Positions 55,622-64,000 of a stretch of DNA of 64,000 nucleotides are shown in pieces. Both the position numbers and the translations under genes were made by a program. This stretch comes from Rhizobium herbae (GTDB lineage Bacteria; Pseudomonadota; Alphaproteobacteria; Rhizobiales; Rhizobiaceae): positions 434,001-498,000 of the forward strand of contig NZ_JAEUAO010000002.1 of assembly GCF_019511375.1 (NCBI RefSeq), in the 5' to 3' direction. The notes below the pieces were generated by a model. The model made no database searches, was not told the origin of the DNA, and saw only the letters and a list, made by a program, of their open reading frames with translations. Each line of letters begins with the position of its first letter. Position 1 is the stretch's first letter.

Positions 55622-57418
55622 ATGCCCAGCTATAAGGCCCCGGTAGAAGACACGCTTTTCATTCTAAACGACGTCCTTGGCATCGAGCGCTACAACAACC
55701 TTCCCGGTTTTGCCGACGCGACGCCGGACATGATCGAGGCGATCGTCGGCGAAGCCGCAAAACTCGCCGAGGAAGTGCTGTTTCCCGTCAACCTTTCCGG
55801 CGACCAGGAAGGCTGCAAGCGCAACGACGACGCGACGGTGACGACGCCCAAGGGCTTCAAGCAGGCTTTCGACCACTACCGGGAGGGCGGCTGGCTTGGC
55901 CTTGCGGTACCGGAGGAATTCGGCGGCCAGGGCCTGCCCTACACGCTGCACACCGCAGTCGGCGAATATATGTCCTCGGCCAACATGGCGCTCACCATGT
56001 ATCCCGGTCTGACCCAGGGAGCGATCGCCGCGATCCTCGTGCATGGCACCGAAGACCAGAAACAGACCTATCTGCCAAAGATGGTGACGGGCGAGTGGAC
56101 CGGCACGATGAACCTCACCGAGCCCCATTGCGGCACCGACCTCGGGATGCTGCGCACCAAGGCTGTGCCGCAGGGTGATGGATCCTACAAGATTTCCGGC
56201 CAGAAGATCTTCATCTCCGCCGGCGAACATGACATGGCCGACAACATCGTCCACCTCGTGCTTGCCCGCATCGAGGGCGCGCCGGAGGGGGTGAAGGGCA
56301 TCTCTCTGTTCATCGTGCCGAAATTCCATGTCGAAGCCGACGGCTCCATTGGTGGTCGCAACAGCGTCTCCTGCGGTGCGATCGAGCACAAGATGGGCAT
56401 TCACGGCAATTCGACCTGCGTCATGAACTATGACGAGGCGACCGGCTATCTCATCGGCGCGGAGAACAAGGGCCTGAACGCCATGTTCGTTATGATGAAC
56501 GAGGCCCGCCTTGGTGTGGGCATGCAGGGCCTGTCGATCGCCGAAGTCGCCTACCAGAATGCCGCCGGCTATGCCCGCGACCGCCTCCAGGGCCGCGCGC
56601 TGTCGGGCGCCAAGGCCCCGGAGAAGAAGGCCGACCCGATCATCGTCCACCCCGACATCCGCCGCGTGCTGATGACCATCAAGGCCTTCAACGAGGCCGG
56701 CCGCGCCTTCACGCTCTGGACGGCGCTCCAATCCGACATCGCCCATCGCAGCGACAACGAAAAGGATCGCCAGACCTCCGACGACATCCTCGGCCTGATG
56801 ACGCCGATCCTCAAGGGCGTCTTGACCGACAAGGGCTTCGAGCACGCCGTCATGGCCCAGCAGGTCTTCGGCGGCCACGGCTATATCGAAGAACACGGCA
56901 TGAGCCAGTACGTTCGCGATGCCCGCATCGCCATGATCTACGAAGGCGCAAACGGCATCCAGGCGCTCGACCTCGTCGGCCGCAAGCTGGCGCTGAACGG
57001 CGGCCGGGCGATCTCCGCGCTGTTCAAGGAAATTGGCGATTTCTGTGAGGAAAACCGCTCCGACGAAAGGCTCGTAACCTACACCAAGGGCCTGAAGAAG
57101 GGCTTGAACGACCTGCAGGCGGCGACCATGTGGTTCATGGGCAATGCCATGGCCAAGCCCGACAATGCCGGCGCCGGCTCGACCGACTACATGCACCTCT
57201 TCGGCCTCGTCGTTCTCGGCTACATGTGGGCGAAGATCGCCAAGACGGCGGAAGAAAAACTCGCCGCCGGCGACACGGGCCGCGAAGCCTATCTGAAGAA
57301 CAAGCTCGTCACCGCCAAATTCTTCATGGAGCGCATCATGCCGGAAACCGCACTGCGCAAGGCCCGCATCGAAACCGGCGCCGATACGCTGATGGCGCTC
57401 GACGCGGACGCGTTCTGA
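55622..57418 (+). CDS. Acyl-CoA dehydrogenase, long FadE type
   Basis: FAD enzyme for the first step of beta-oxidation. The 598-residue form is typical of the alphaproteobacterial long acyl-CoA dehydrogenases with a C-terminal extension. It carries [17 protein letters not shown], the flavin-contact region [12 protein letters not shown], and [15 protein letters not shown] plus the likely catalytic glutamate in [13 protein letters not shown]. It heads an operon with fadA and fadJ. Confidence 0.93.
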   Translation: MPSYKAPVEDTLFILNDVLGIERYNNLPGFADATPDMIEAIVGEAAKLAEEVLFPVNLSGDQEGCKRNDDATVTTPKGFKQAFDHYREGGWLGLAVPEEFGGQGLPYTLHTAVGEYMSSANMALTMYPGLTQGAIAAILVHGTEDQKQTYLPKMVTGEWTGTMNLTEPHCGTDLGMLRTKAVPQGDGSYKISGQKIFISAGEHDMADNIVHLVLARIEGAPEGVKGISLFIVPKFHVEADGSIGGRNSVSCGAIEHKMGIHGNSTCVMNYDEATGYLIGAENKGLNAMFVMMNEARLGVGMQGLSIAEVAYQNAAGYARDRLQGRALSGAKAPEKKADPIIVHPDIRRVLMTIKAFNEAGRAFTLWTALQSDIAHRSDNEKDRQTSDDILGLMTPILKGVLTDKGFEHAVMAQQVFGGHGYIEEHGMSQYVRDARIAMIYEGANGIQALDLVGRKLALNGGRAISALFKEIGDFCEENRSDERLVTYTKGLKKGLNDLQAATMWFMGNAMAKPDNAGAGSTDYMHLFGLVVLGYMWAKIAKTAEEKLAAGDTGREAYLKNKLVTAKFFMERIMPETALRKARIETGADTLMALDADAF

Positions 57419-57424
57419 GAAAAA

Positions 57425-57551
57425 CCTTCTTTTCCCCAGGGAGAAGTGCCGAGCATAACGAGGCGATGAGGGGGGGCTTGCAGCGCATGCTGAGTTCTTG
57501 GCCTCCCTCAGCCGGCCCTGCGGGCCACCTTCTCCCCGCTGGGGAGAAGAG
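57425..57551. repeat. RIME-like intergenic mosaic repeat
   Basis: The element contains two hairpins, GGCCC-TGC-GGGCC (57514-57526) and CTTCTCCCC-GCT-GGGGAGAAG (57529-57549), with an inverted CCCCAGGGAGAAG copy near its left end. This matches the Rhizobium-specific RIME family: about 100 bases with two large palindromes. It sits inside the fad operon, between fadE and fadA. Confidence 0.75.
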
Positions 57552-57615
57552 GAACCCGACCGATTTGACACAGACGACGCGCGGTCTGATGATCGCCGCA
57601 TAGGGAGATGATACA

Positions 57616-58824
57616 ATGAGCGAAGTCTTCGTTTACGACCACGTGCGCACGCCGCGCGGACGGGGCAAGAAGGATGGGGCACTGCACGAAGTGCCGACGC
57701 CGCGTCTGGCGGCACGAGTGCTGCAGGCTATCCGCGATCGCAACGGGCTGGACACCTCCACCGTCGATGACATTATCATGGGCTGCGTCGATCCGGTGTT
57801 CGAAGCCGGCGCCGTGATCCCCAAGGCCGCCGCCTTCGAGGCCGGCTATTCCAACAAGGCCCCGGGCATGCAGATTTCGCGCTTCTGCGCGTCCGGTCTC
57901 GACGCCATCAATTTCGCAGCCGGCAAGATCGCCTACGGCGCCGATGACATCGTCATCGCCGGTGGCGTGGAAAGCATGTCGCGCGTCGGCATGGGAATGT
58001 CCGGCGGCGCCTGGTACATGGACCCGTCCGTCAATTTCCCAGGCTATTTCATGCCGCAGGGCGTCTCGGCCGACCTGATCGCCACCAAATACGGCTTCTC
58101 CCGCGATGACGTCGACGCCTATGCGGTCGAGAGCCAGAAGCGCGCAGGCCATTCCTGGGACAACGGCTATTTCGACAAGTCGGTCATCCCCGTGAACGAC
58201 CAGAACGGCATCACCATCCTCGCCAAGGACGAGCACATGCGTCCGACGACGACGATGCAGAACCTCGCCCAGCTTAACCCCTCCTTCCAGATGCCCGGCG
58301 AGATGGGCGGCTTCGAGGCCGTTGCCATCCAGGCGCATCCGGAAATCGAGAAGATCAATTACGTGCACCACGCTGGCAATTCGTCCGGCATCGTCGACGG
58401 TTCAGCCGCCGTGCTGCTCGGCTCGAAGGCCGGTGGCGAATCCATGGGCCTCAAGCCCCGCGCCCGCATCAAGGCCTTTGCCAATATCGGCTCCGATCCG
58501 GCGCTGATGCTGACCGGCCCGGTCGATGTCACCGAGAAACTGCTGAAGCGCGCCGGCATGACCATCGCCGATATCGACCTGTTCGAGCTCAACGAGGCCT
58601 TCGCCGCCGTCGTGCTGCGCTACATGCAGGCTTTCGACATCCCGCATGACAAGATCAACGTCAATGGCGGCGCCATCGCCATGGGCCATCCACTCGGCGC
58701 CACCGGCGCGATGATCCTCGGCACCGTGCTCGACGAACTGGAGCGCCGCGGCCTCGAGACCGCGCTTGTCACGCTTTGCATCGGCGCCGGCATGGGCACC
58801 GCGACGATCATCGAGCGGGTCTAG
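57616..58824 (+). CDS. fadA: Acetyl-CoA C-acyltransferase (thiolase)
   Basis: The last step of beta-oxidation. The 402-residue product has the acylated cysteine in [18 protein letters not shown], the thiolase segment [18 protein letters not shown] and the second cysteine in [12 protein letters not shown] normal ribosome site lies before the ATG at 57616. It is separated from fadE by the RIME element. Confidence 0.93.
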   Translation: MSEVFVYDHVRTPRGRGKKDGALHEVPTPRLAARVLQAIRDRNGLDTSTVDDIIMGCVDPVFEAGAVIPKAAAFEAGYSNKAPGMQISRFCASGLDAINFAAGKIAYGADDIVIAGGVESMSRVGMGMSGGAWYMDPSVNFPGYFMPQGVSADLIATKYGFSRDDVDAYAVESQKRAGHSWDNGYFDKSVIPVNDQNGITILAKDEHMRPTTTMQNLAQLNPSFQMPGEMGGFEAVAIQAHPEIEKINYVHHAGNSSGIVDGSAAVLLGSKAGGESMGLKPRARIKAFANIGSDPALMLTGPVDVTEKLLKRAGMTIADIDLFELNEAFAAVVLRYMQAFDIPHDKINVNGGAIAMGHPLGATGAMILGTVLDELERRGLETALVTLCIGAGMGTATIIERV

Positions 58825-58835
58825 GAACAAAAGAC

Positions 58836-59051
58836 ATGCCGAGGCGCGAGGTCTACGAGGATCTGAACCACGAAATCGAGGAGGAGTTCGCCCATCACCA
58901 CCTGGAGAGGGACATGAAGGCGGACTACGAGGCTTCCACCCGGATCGGGACGGACGAACATGTCCGCCGCTTGCGCGCGCAAAACCGCGTTCTGTGGGTG
59001 GTCCTCATTCTCGTTGTTGGCGGGTTTTGCTTGGCGCTTGGCATCTTTTGA
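58836..59051 (+). CDS. Small membrane protein between fadA and fadJ (71 aa)
   Basis: A charged N-terminal part (residues 1-45, rich in Glu, His, Arg) and one membrane helix (about 52-71, [20 protein letters not shown]). AGGAAC lies upstream of the ATG at 58836, 11 bases after the fadA stop. I do not recognise the family. It looks like a membrane-anchored partner for the beta-oxidation enzymes, but this is inferred only from position. Confidence 0.62.
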   Translation: MPRREVYEDLNHEIEEEFAHHHLERDMKADYEASTRIGTDEHVRRLRAQNRVLWVVLILVVGGFCLALGIF

Positions 59052-59085
59052 CTATGAACGAATTTCAGGGAAGAGGAATCCCATC

Positions 59086-61296
59086 ATGAGCTACACCAAT
59101 TTCACCATTGAAACCGACGCCGACGGCATCGCGCTCGTCACCTGGAACATGCCCGACAAGTCGATGAACGTCTTCACGGCCGAGGTCATGAAGGAACTCG
59201 ACGCCATCGTCGACCAGACCGTCGCCGACGAAGCCGTCAAGGGCGTCGTCTTCACCTCCGGAAAGTCCACCTTCTCCGGCGGTGCCGACCTGTCGATGAT
59301 CAAGGGCATGTTCACCTTCCAGCAGGAACAGAAAAAGCTCGATCCGGAAAACGCGGCGCAAAAACTGTTCCACCTGACCGGCCAGATGACGGGCCTGTTC
59401 CGCAAGCTTGAAACCTCCGGCAAGCCCTGGGTCTCGGCCATCAACGGCACCTGCATGGGCGGCGCATTTGAATTGTCATTGTCTTGCCACGGCCGCGTCG
59501 CCGCCAATTCGAAATCCGTCAAGATCGCCCTGCCTGAGGTCAAGGTCGGCATCTTCCCCGGCGCCGGCGGCACGCAGCGCGTTCCCCGCCTGACCAACGC
59601 CCAGGACGCCCTGCAGATGATGACCACCGGCTCCTCGCTCACGCCGCAGCGTGCCAAGGCCATGGGCCTGATCCACGAGATCGCCGAGCCGGCCGAGCTG
59701 ATCAATGCGGCAAAGGCGATGATCAAGAACGGCCTGAAGCCCGTCCAGCCCTGGGACGAGAAGGGCTACAAGGTTCCCGGCGGCGGCATATGGACGCCGG
59801 CCGCAGCCCAGCTCTGGCCGGCTGCCTCCGCCATTCTGCGCCGCGAGACCGCCGGCAACTATCCGGGCGGCCTTGCGATCCTCAAATGCGTCTATGAGGG
59901 CTTGCAGGTTCCCTTCGATACCGGCCTGAAGATCGAGCAGCGCTATTTCACCGAGATCCTGCAGACCACCGAAGCCTTCTCGATGATCCGTTCGCTGTTC
60001 ATCTCGATGCAGGAGCTCGGCAAGGGAGCCCGCCGTCCGGCCGGCATCCCTAAATCCGAGCTGAAGCAGATCGGCGTCGTTGGCGCCGGCTTTATGGGCG
60101 CCTCCATCGCCTATGTCGCTGCCGCCGCCGGCATCGAAGTCACTCTGATCGACCGCGACATGGAGGCCGCAGAGAAGGGCAAGGCCCATTCGGAAGGCCT
60201 GGTGAAGGATTCGATCGGTAAGGGACGGCTGACGCAGGACGAGGCAACCGCCCTTCTTGCCCGCATCACTCCGTCTGCCGACTATAACGACCTGAAGGAC
60301 GTCAAGCTCGTCGTCGAGGCTGTTTTCGAGGACCGCCAGGTGAAGAAGGACGTCATCGAGAAGGTCGAGGCGGTGCTTGCCGAGGATGCCATCTTCGCCT
60401 CCAACACCTCGACCCTGCCGATCACCGGCCTTGCGAAGAATTCGAAGCGCCCGGCCCAGTTCATTGGCATCCACTTCTTCTCGCCGGTCGAGAAGATGAT
60501 GTTGACGGAAGTCATCCTCGGCAAGGAAACCGGCGACAAGGCGCTTGCCACAGCGCTTGATTTCGTCGCCGCGATCAAGAAGACGCCGATCGTCGTCAAC
60601 GACACGCGCGGCTTCTACGTCAACCGCTGCGTCTTCCGCTACATCCACGAAGCCTATGACATGCTGATCGAAGGCGTGCCGGCGGCAATGATCGAGAACG
60701 CCGCCAAGATGGCCGGAATGCCGGTCGGCCCGTTGTCGCTCAACGACGAGGTGGCGATCGACCTTTCCCAGAAGATCCTCAAGGCCACCGTCGCCGACCT
60801 CGGCGAAGAGGCCGTCGATCCCCGCCACATGGCACTGATCAACAAGCTGGTCGACGATCTCGACCGTCGTGGCCGCAAGAACGGCAAGGGCTTCTACGAA
60901 TATCCCGCCAAGCCCGCGAAAAAATTCCTGTGGCCGGGCCTGAAGGATCTCTACCCCTCGAAGCCCGCCGAAGACTTCGACGTCTTGACCATCAAGCAGC
61001 GTTTCCTCGTGACCATCGCGCTCGAAGCCGCCCGCACCATGGAGGAAGGCATCGTTACCGACCCCCGCGAAGCCGATGTCGGCTCAATCCTCGGCTTCGG
61101 CTTCGCCCCCTATACCGGCGGCACGCTGAGCTATATCGACGGCATGGGCGTGAAGGCCTTTGTGGCGCTGTGCGAAAAGCTGGCGGAAAGCTACGGCGAG
61201 CATTTCCAACCGACGCCGCTGCTCAAGGACATGGCGGCCAAGGGCGAGACGTTCTACGGGCGGTTTGACCCGTACGGAAAGAGGGAGGCGGCTTAG
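59086..61296 (+). CDS. fadJ: Bifunctional enoyl-CoA hydratase/3-hydroxyacyl-CoA dehydrogenase
   Basis: The 736-residue protein fuses an N-terminal crotonase domain (about 1-190, with GGADLSMIKGMF and NGTCMGGAFELSLSCHGRV) to an NAD-binding HCDH domain (IGVVGAGFMGASIAYVAAAAG, then IGIHFFSPVEKM). It runs the second and third steps of beta-oxidation and completes the fadE-fadA-fadJ set. AAGAGGAA precedes the ATG at 59086. Confidence 0.94.
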   Translation: MSYTNFTIETDADGIALVTWNMPDKSMNVFTAEVMKELDAIVDQTVADEAVKGVVFTSGKSTFSGGADLSMIKGMFTFQQEQKKLDPENAAQKLFHLTGQMTGLFRKLETSGKPWVSAINGTCMGGAFELSLSCHGRVAANSKSVKIALPEVKVGIFPGAGGTQRVPRLTNAQDALQMMTTGSSLTPQRAKAMGLIHEIAEPAELINAAKAMIKNGLKPVQPWDEKGYKVPGGGIWTPAAAQLWPAASAILRRETAGNYPGGLAILKCVYEGLQVPFDTGLKIEQRYFTEILQTTEAFSMIRSLFISMQELGKGARRPAGIPKSELKQIGVVGAGFMGASIAYVAAAAGIEVTLIDRDMEAAEKGKAHSEGLVKDSIGKGRLTQDEATALLARITPSADYNDLKDVKLVVEAVFEDRQVKKDVIEKVEAVLAEDAIFASNTSTLPITGLAKNSKRPAQFIGIHFFSPVEKMMLTEVILGKETGDKALATALDFVAAIKKTPIVVNDTRGFYVNRCVFRYIHEAYDMLIEGVPAAMIENAAKMAGMPVGPLSLNDEVAIDLSQKILKATVADLGEEAVDPRHMALINKLVDDLDRRGRKNGKGFYEYPAKPAKKFLWPGLKDLYPSKPAEDFDVLTIKQRFLVTIALEAARTMEEGIVTDPREADVGSILGFGFAPYTGGTLSYIDGMGVKAFVALCEKLAESYGEHFQPTPLLKDMAAKGETFYGRFDPYGKREAA

Positions 61297-61318
61297 ACCG
61301 GCTCGAACTATCCCACCC

Positions 61319-61344
61319 GGACCGGAGGCGCACGCTTCCGGTCC
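61319..61344. terminator. Hairpin between fadJ and YitT copy 2
   Basis: GGACCGGAGGCG and CGCTTCCGGTCC pair with one wobble between two convergent genes; no T-tract. Confidence 0.5.
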
Positions 61345-61367
61345 AACCTATCCCAACGGGCCAGTCG

Positions 61368-62000
61368 TCAAAGCGCGATATAACGGTCGGCGCGGTGGTT
61401 GATGGTCAGGAACAGGTTGAGCACGACGGCGCCGAGTACCGAATAGATGACGACCGGCGGCGGGGTGACGAAGAAGGCGGCGGCCAGCACGCAAAGATCG
61501 ATGGCAAGCTGGACGAGACCAGCGCGGATGCCGAACCGTTCCTGCAGATAGACGCCGAGAATGCCGACGCCGCCGAGGCTGGCGCGATGGCGGTAGAGCG
61601 CCAGCACGCCGTAGCCCAGCAACAGGCCGCCGAGAAGGGCTGCCCAGGCCGGGTGGATGCTGGCGATCTGCAGCACCTGGCTCTGGACATTGGTGAGCAG
61701 CGAGGTGATGCCGATGGCGATGAAGGTCTTCAGCGTGAAGGCCATGCCGAGGCGCTTCCACGAGAGATAGAAGAACGGCAGGTTGAGCACGAAAAAGGCG
61801 AGACCGAAATTGATGCCCAGCGCATAGTGCAGGAGGAAGGCGACCCCGGCGGTGCTGCCCGTCAGAAGCCCGGCGCTGGCAAGCACATAGAGACCAAGTG
61901 CTGCCACAAGGCTGCCGGAGAAGATGCCCTGCACGTCCTCGATCGGTGTGTGGCGTGTTGCGTTGGTGTTCCAGAAGCCAAGCGCATTGATAAGGCTCAT
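61368..62000 (-). CDS. YitT-family membrane protein (copy 2)
   Basis: A 210-residue YitT protein, clearly paralogous to the gene at 43288-43932: both have EDVQGIFSGS/DDVQGVISGS, LYRHRASLGGVGILGVYLQERFG and an NHR(A/K)DRYIA tail. GGAG lies upstream of the ATG. The gene is convergent with fadJ. Function unknown. Confidence 0.82.
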   Translation of the reverse strand: MSLINALGFWNTNATRHTPIEDVQGIFSGSLVAALGLYVLASAGLLTGSTAGVAFLLHYALGINFGLAFFVLNLPFFYLSWKRLGMAFTLKTFIAIGITSLLTNVQSQVLQIASIHPAWAALLGGLLLGYGVLALYRHRASLGGVGILGVYLQERFGIRAGLVQLAIDLCVLAAAFFVTPPPVVIYSVLGAVVLNLFLTINHRADRYIAL

Positions 62001-62198
62001 GGCGCGATCTCCGAGCGCTGCAAGGATGTGTGCCCGCGCAGAAGCCGGACGGGCGGCGATTGGAATGAATGACCACGCAGCGTTTGTTCGACAGCAGCGC
62101 CAGTGTGCAATGCAGCAATTATCGCGATTCCTGCGGTTTCAATCAAGCAGAATATGTAAGCAATGCTGACCTAATTACACTAAGCAAGAAAAGTTCGT

Positions 62199-63143
62199 TC
62201 AGGCCGATTTTCTCGCAAGGAAAAGAATGCCGGAGACGGGTTTTCCGCCATCATTGCGAATCGTGGTTTTGTGAATGTCAAGTATGTCGAGCCCAAAGCG
62301 CTTGCAGAGCTGCCGGATGTAACGCTCAGAATGCGCGTAGCGCAGGGATTCGCGCAGGACGAAGTCGCCTTCGTCGCCGCCGTCCTCGACGGAAAAGGCA
62401 AACAGGCCGTCATCGGCAAGCAGCTTTGATGCGATGACGAAAACGCTGTCGAGATTGCCGAGATACATCAGCACGTCGGCAGCGCTGACGAGGTTGGCAC
62501 GGTTTTCGGCGGCCTTGCCCTTGGCAAACAGGCCGCAGCTTTCCGGCGGCAGGGAAAGGTCGGCCTGCGCAAGCTGGTCGTAGATGCCTTTGTCTTCCGC
62601 CTTGGCCAGCATGTTGGCCGACAGATCGAAGCCTTCCAGGTGATCCGCCTTGTCGCGGATACGTTCGCCGAACAAGCCGGTGCCGCAGCCGAGATCGATG
62701 ACATGGGCGAAGCGCCGGTTGCCCGCTTGGGCCGCAATCAGGGCGGCGAGCTTTTCCGGAACGGTGTAATGGAGCTTCTCGACCAGCGCCTTGTCGAAGC
62801 GATCGGCATAGTCGTCGAACAGTTGCGCCACATAGAGGCTGGACGGCTGCTCCGGCGTTTCAGCGCCGCCGAGGAGGGCAAGCTTCAGGCCGGCGCCGAA
62901 AATATCGTCAGGGTTGAGCTCGAGAACTTTCTTCAGCGCTGCGACCGCCGCCTCTTTGCGGCCGGATTTCTCCTGATAGTCCGCGAGGCGGAACCAGCCG
63001 GCCGCCCAATCGGGGACAAGCTCCAGCGCCTGGGACATCAGGTCGGCGGCACCGGTGTGGTCGTCGCTTTCGGCAAGCATATGCGCATATTCGGCGCGGC
63101 GGTCGGCAATCAGGTCGCCGGAGGAAAGCTGGTTGAGGTTCAT
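62199..63143 (-). CDS. TPR-methyltransferase fusion
   Basis: A 314-residue protein with a short TPR part (about 15-75, AESDDHTGAADLMSQALEL, then a second repeat) followed by a class-I SAM-dependent methyltransferase domain with HVIDLGCGTGLFGERI (SAM motif I) and FDLSANMLAKA. The substrate is unknown. AGGCGCAG lies before the ATG at 63143; the longer frame has no ribosome site. Divergent from the DUF6460 gene. Confidence 0.85.
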   Translation of the reverse strand: MNLNQLSSGDLIADRRAEYAHMLAESDDHTGAADLMSQALELVPDWAAGWFRLADYQEKSGRKEAAVAALKKVLELNPDDIFGAGLKLALLGGAETPEQPSSLYVAQLFDDYADRFDKALVEKLHYTVPEKLAALIAAQAGNRRFAHVIDLGCGTGLFGERIRDKADHLEGFDLSANMLAKAEDKGIYDQLAQADLSLPPESCGLFAKGKAAENRANLVSAADVLMYLGNLDSVFVIASKLLADDGLFAFSVEDGGDEGDFVLRESLRYAHSERYIRQLCKRFGLDILDIHKTTIRNDGGKPVSGILFLARKSA

Positions 63144-63306
63144 TGTTTCTGCGCCTCGATTGTGCCCTTGGGCTTTGACCGCTTGTCGCGTGCACAGGTA
63201 AAAATGGCAAGCGGCGATTGGCTCGGCAAGGGGTATCGCCAATCTTCACGGCTTGCGAGCGGCTCCTTGGCAGCTTATGTCAGGCAAAACAGGAGAATCA
63301 TGGGCC

Positions 63307-63573
63307 ATGGCCGATGGAGTGAACAAGTTTCTGGGCGATTCGCCGGGCCGGGTGATCGTCAAGCTTTTGGTGGTGTCGGTCATCGTCGGCTTCGTCATGG
63401 CGGTGTTCGGCTGGACGCCCTATGGCATACTCTACACGGTCCGAGACTTCATTCTAGACCTTTGGCATTCCGGCTTCGCGGCGCTCGGCCGCCTCGGAGA
63501 CTACCTGCTGCTCGGTGCGGCGGTGGTCATTCCGGTCTTCATCATCCTGCGCATTTTGAACTACCGGCGGTAA
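63307..63573 (+). CDS. DUF6460-type small membrane protein
   Basis: An 88-residue protein with two helices (about 18-40 and 62-83, IVKLLVVSVIVGFVMAVFG and LLGAAVVIPVFIILRIL) that fits the rhizobial DUF6460 family. Several ATGs exist; AGGAGA at 63289-63294 favours the one at 63307. The stop is one base before the CAP-protein start, so both probably form one operon. Confidence 0.75.
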   Translation: MADGVNKFLGDSPGRVIVKLLVVSVIVGFVMAVFGWTPYGILYTVRDFILDLWHSGFAALGRLGDYLLLGAAVVIPVFIILRILNYRR

Positions 63574-63574
63574 C

Positions 63575-64000
63575 ATGCACGATCAGAACTTCCTCGCCTC
63601 CCGGCGCACTCTTCTGCGATCTGGAGCTTTTCTTTCGCTCGGCTTTCTCGCCGGTTGCGGTACGCCCAAGGTGGCCCCAAGCGGCAATGGCAGCGACCAG
63701 ACGGATACGACGCTCGGTTATGTCAACGACCTTAGAAAACAGAAGGGCCTCAAACCGCTCGCACGCGACCCGGCGGCCGCACGGGCGGCCTTGTCGCAGG
63801 CGGACCGCATGGCCAAGGCCGGCAAGATGGCGCATCTGATCGGTGTGGGCGACAGCTTCCTCGATCGCATGAAAGGACAGGGTGTTGCCCTGCCGGCGGC
63901 CGAAAACATCGCCATGGGCCAGGACAGCGCCGAAAAGGCCTATGCCGCCTGGTACCATTCGCCCAAGCATCTGGAAAACATGCTGGGGCCGAACTACAGC
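63575..64000 (+). CDS. CAP-domain lipoprotein, 3' end cut by window
   Basis: The open frame from ATG 63575 runs past the window. It has a basic N-terminus, a hydrophobic helix and lipobox LAGC at residues 22-25, then the start of a CAP/SCP domain (YVNDLRKQKGLKPLARDPA, AENIAMGQDSAEKAYAAWYHSPKHLENML). It should be a lipid-anchored envelope protein; CAP proteins in bacteria bind lipids or carbohydrate, with unknown role. The start follows GGCGG and lies one base after the DUF6460 stop. Confidence 0.85.
   Translation, partial: MHDQNFLASRRTLLRSGAFLSLGFLAGCGTPKVAPSGNGSDQTDTTLGYVNDLRKQKGLKPLARDPAAARAALSQADRMAKAGKMAHLIGVGDSFLDRMKGQGVALPAAENIAMGQDSAEKAYAAWYHSPKHLENMLGPNYS

Overview
The window reads as the main chromosome of a member of the Rhizobiaceae (Rhizobium/Agrobacterium/Ensifer group). 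The clues are high GC, GcrA and a PodJ-type polarity protein, a SAM-II riboswitch ahead of metZ, the frcA-frcK fructose-uptake genes, a double-length dCTP deaminase, TIGR02186/TauE genes and a RIME-like repeat. The gene order (phoR-pstSCAB-phoU-phoB, gcrA, argD-argF-hslO, apaG, metZ, dcd, later podJ and fad genes) resembles my memory of Agrobacterium/Rhizobium chromosomes; I could not check this by alignment.

Layout. 1-7.5 kb: the end of a fructose ABC transporter operon (frcA, frcK), pyrC, pyrE, fructokinase, a GT4 glycosyltransferase, a DUF6894 protein and pgi. 7.7-15.6 kb: fadD, an AI-2E family permease, ureidoglycine aminohydrolase, two very small ORFs, tRNA-Thr, a nitronate monooxygenase and a membrane protein. 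15.6-24.4 kb: a phosphate block of PPK2 (minus strand), then phoR, pstS, pstC, pstA, pstB, phoU and phoB, with a PHO box before pstS and a stem-loop between pstS and pstC. 24.4-32.7 kb: gcrA, an intergenic region with a GANTC cluster, argD-argF-hslO, apaG, a CDP-alcohol phosphotransferase, metZ under a SAM-II riboswitch, dcd and tRNA-Gly.

32.7-39.9 kb looks more accessory. It holds an AT-richer RTX protein with a HasA-like N-terminus, a small hypothetical gene with a strong palindrome upstream, a membrane GT2 enzyme with a GspE-N-like regulatory domain, an orphan solute-binding protein, a TerB protein, an SNase-like membrane-anchored protein and an S24 (LexA/CI-like) repressor with a perfect palindrome upstream. 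39.9-51 kb: a DMT exporter, a Tim44-domain protein, an Rrf2-AhpD pair, a YitT protein, small genes, the Lhr-like helicase plus PdeM nuclease, a RibD-like reductase, a stand-alone AsnC domain and the TIGR02186-TauE pair. 51-64 kb: podJ, the fadE-fadA-(small membrane protein)-fadJ operon, a second YitT, a TPR-methyltransferase, a DUF6460 protein and the start of a CAP-domain lipoprotein.

Themes. Fatty-acid genes at three separate loci (fadD, the nitronate monooxygenase, fadE) share a TTGACGTTT/AAACGTCAA-type operator, which suggests one regulon. Phosphate import, sensing and a polyphosphate kinase sit together. Two cell-cycle/polarity genes, gcrA and podJ, each carry a GAATC (CcrM) site about 35 bases upstream of their start codon. 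I see no CRISPR array, insertion sequence, prophage or complete defence system.
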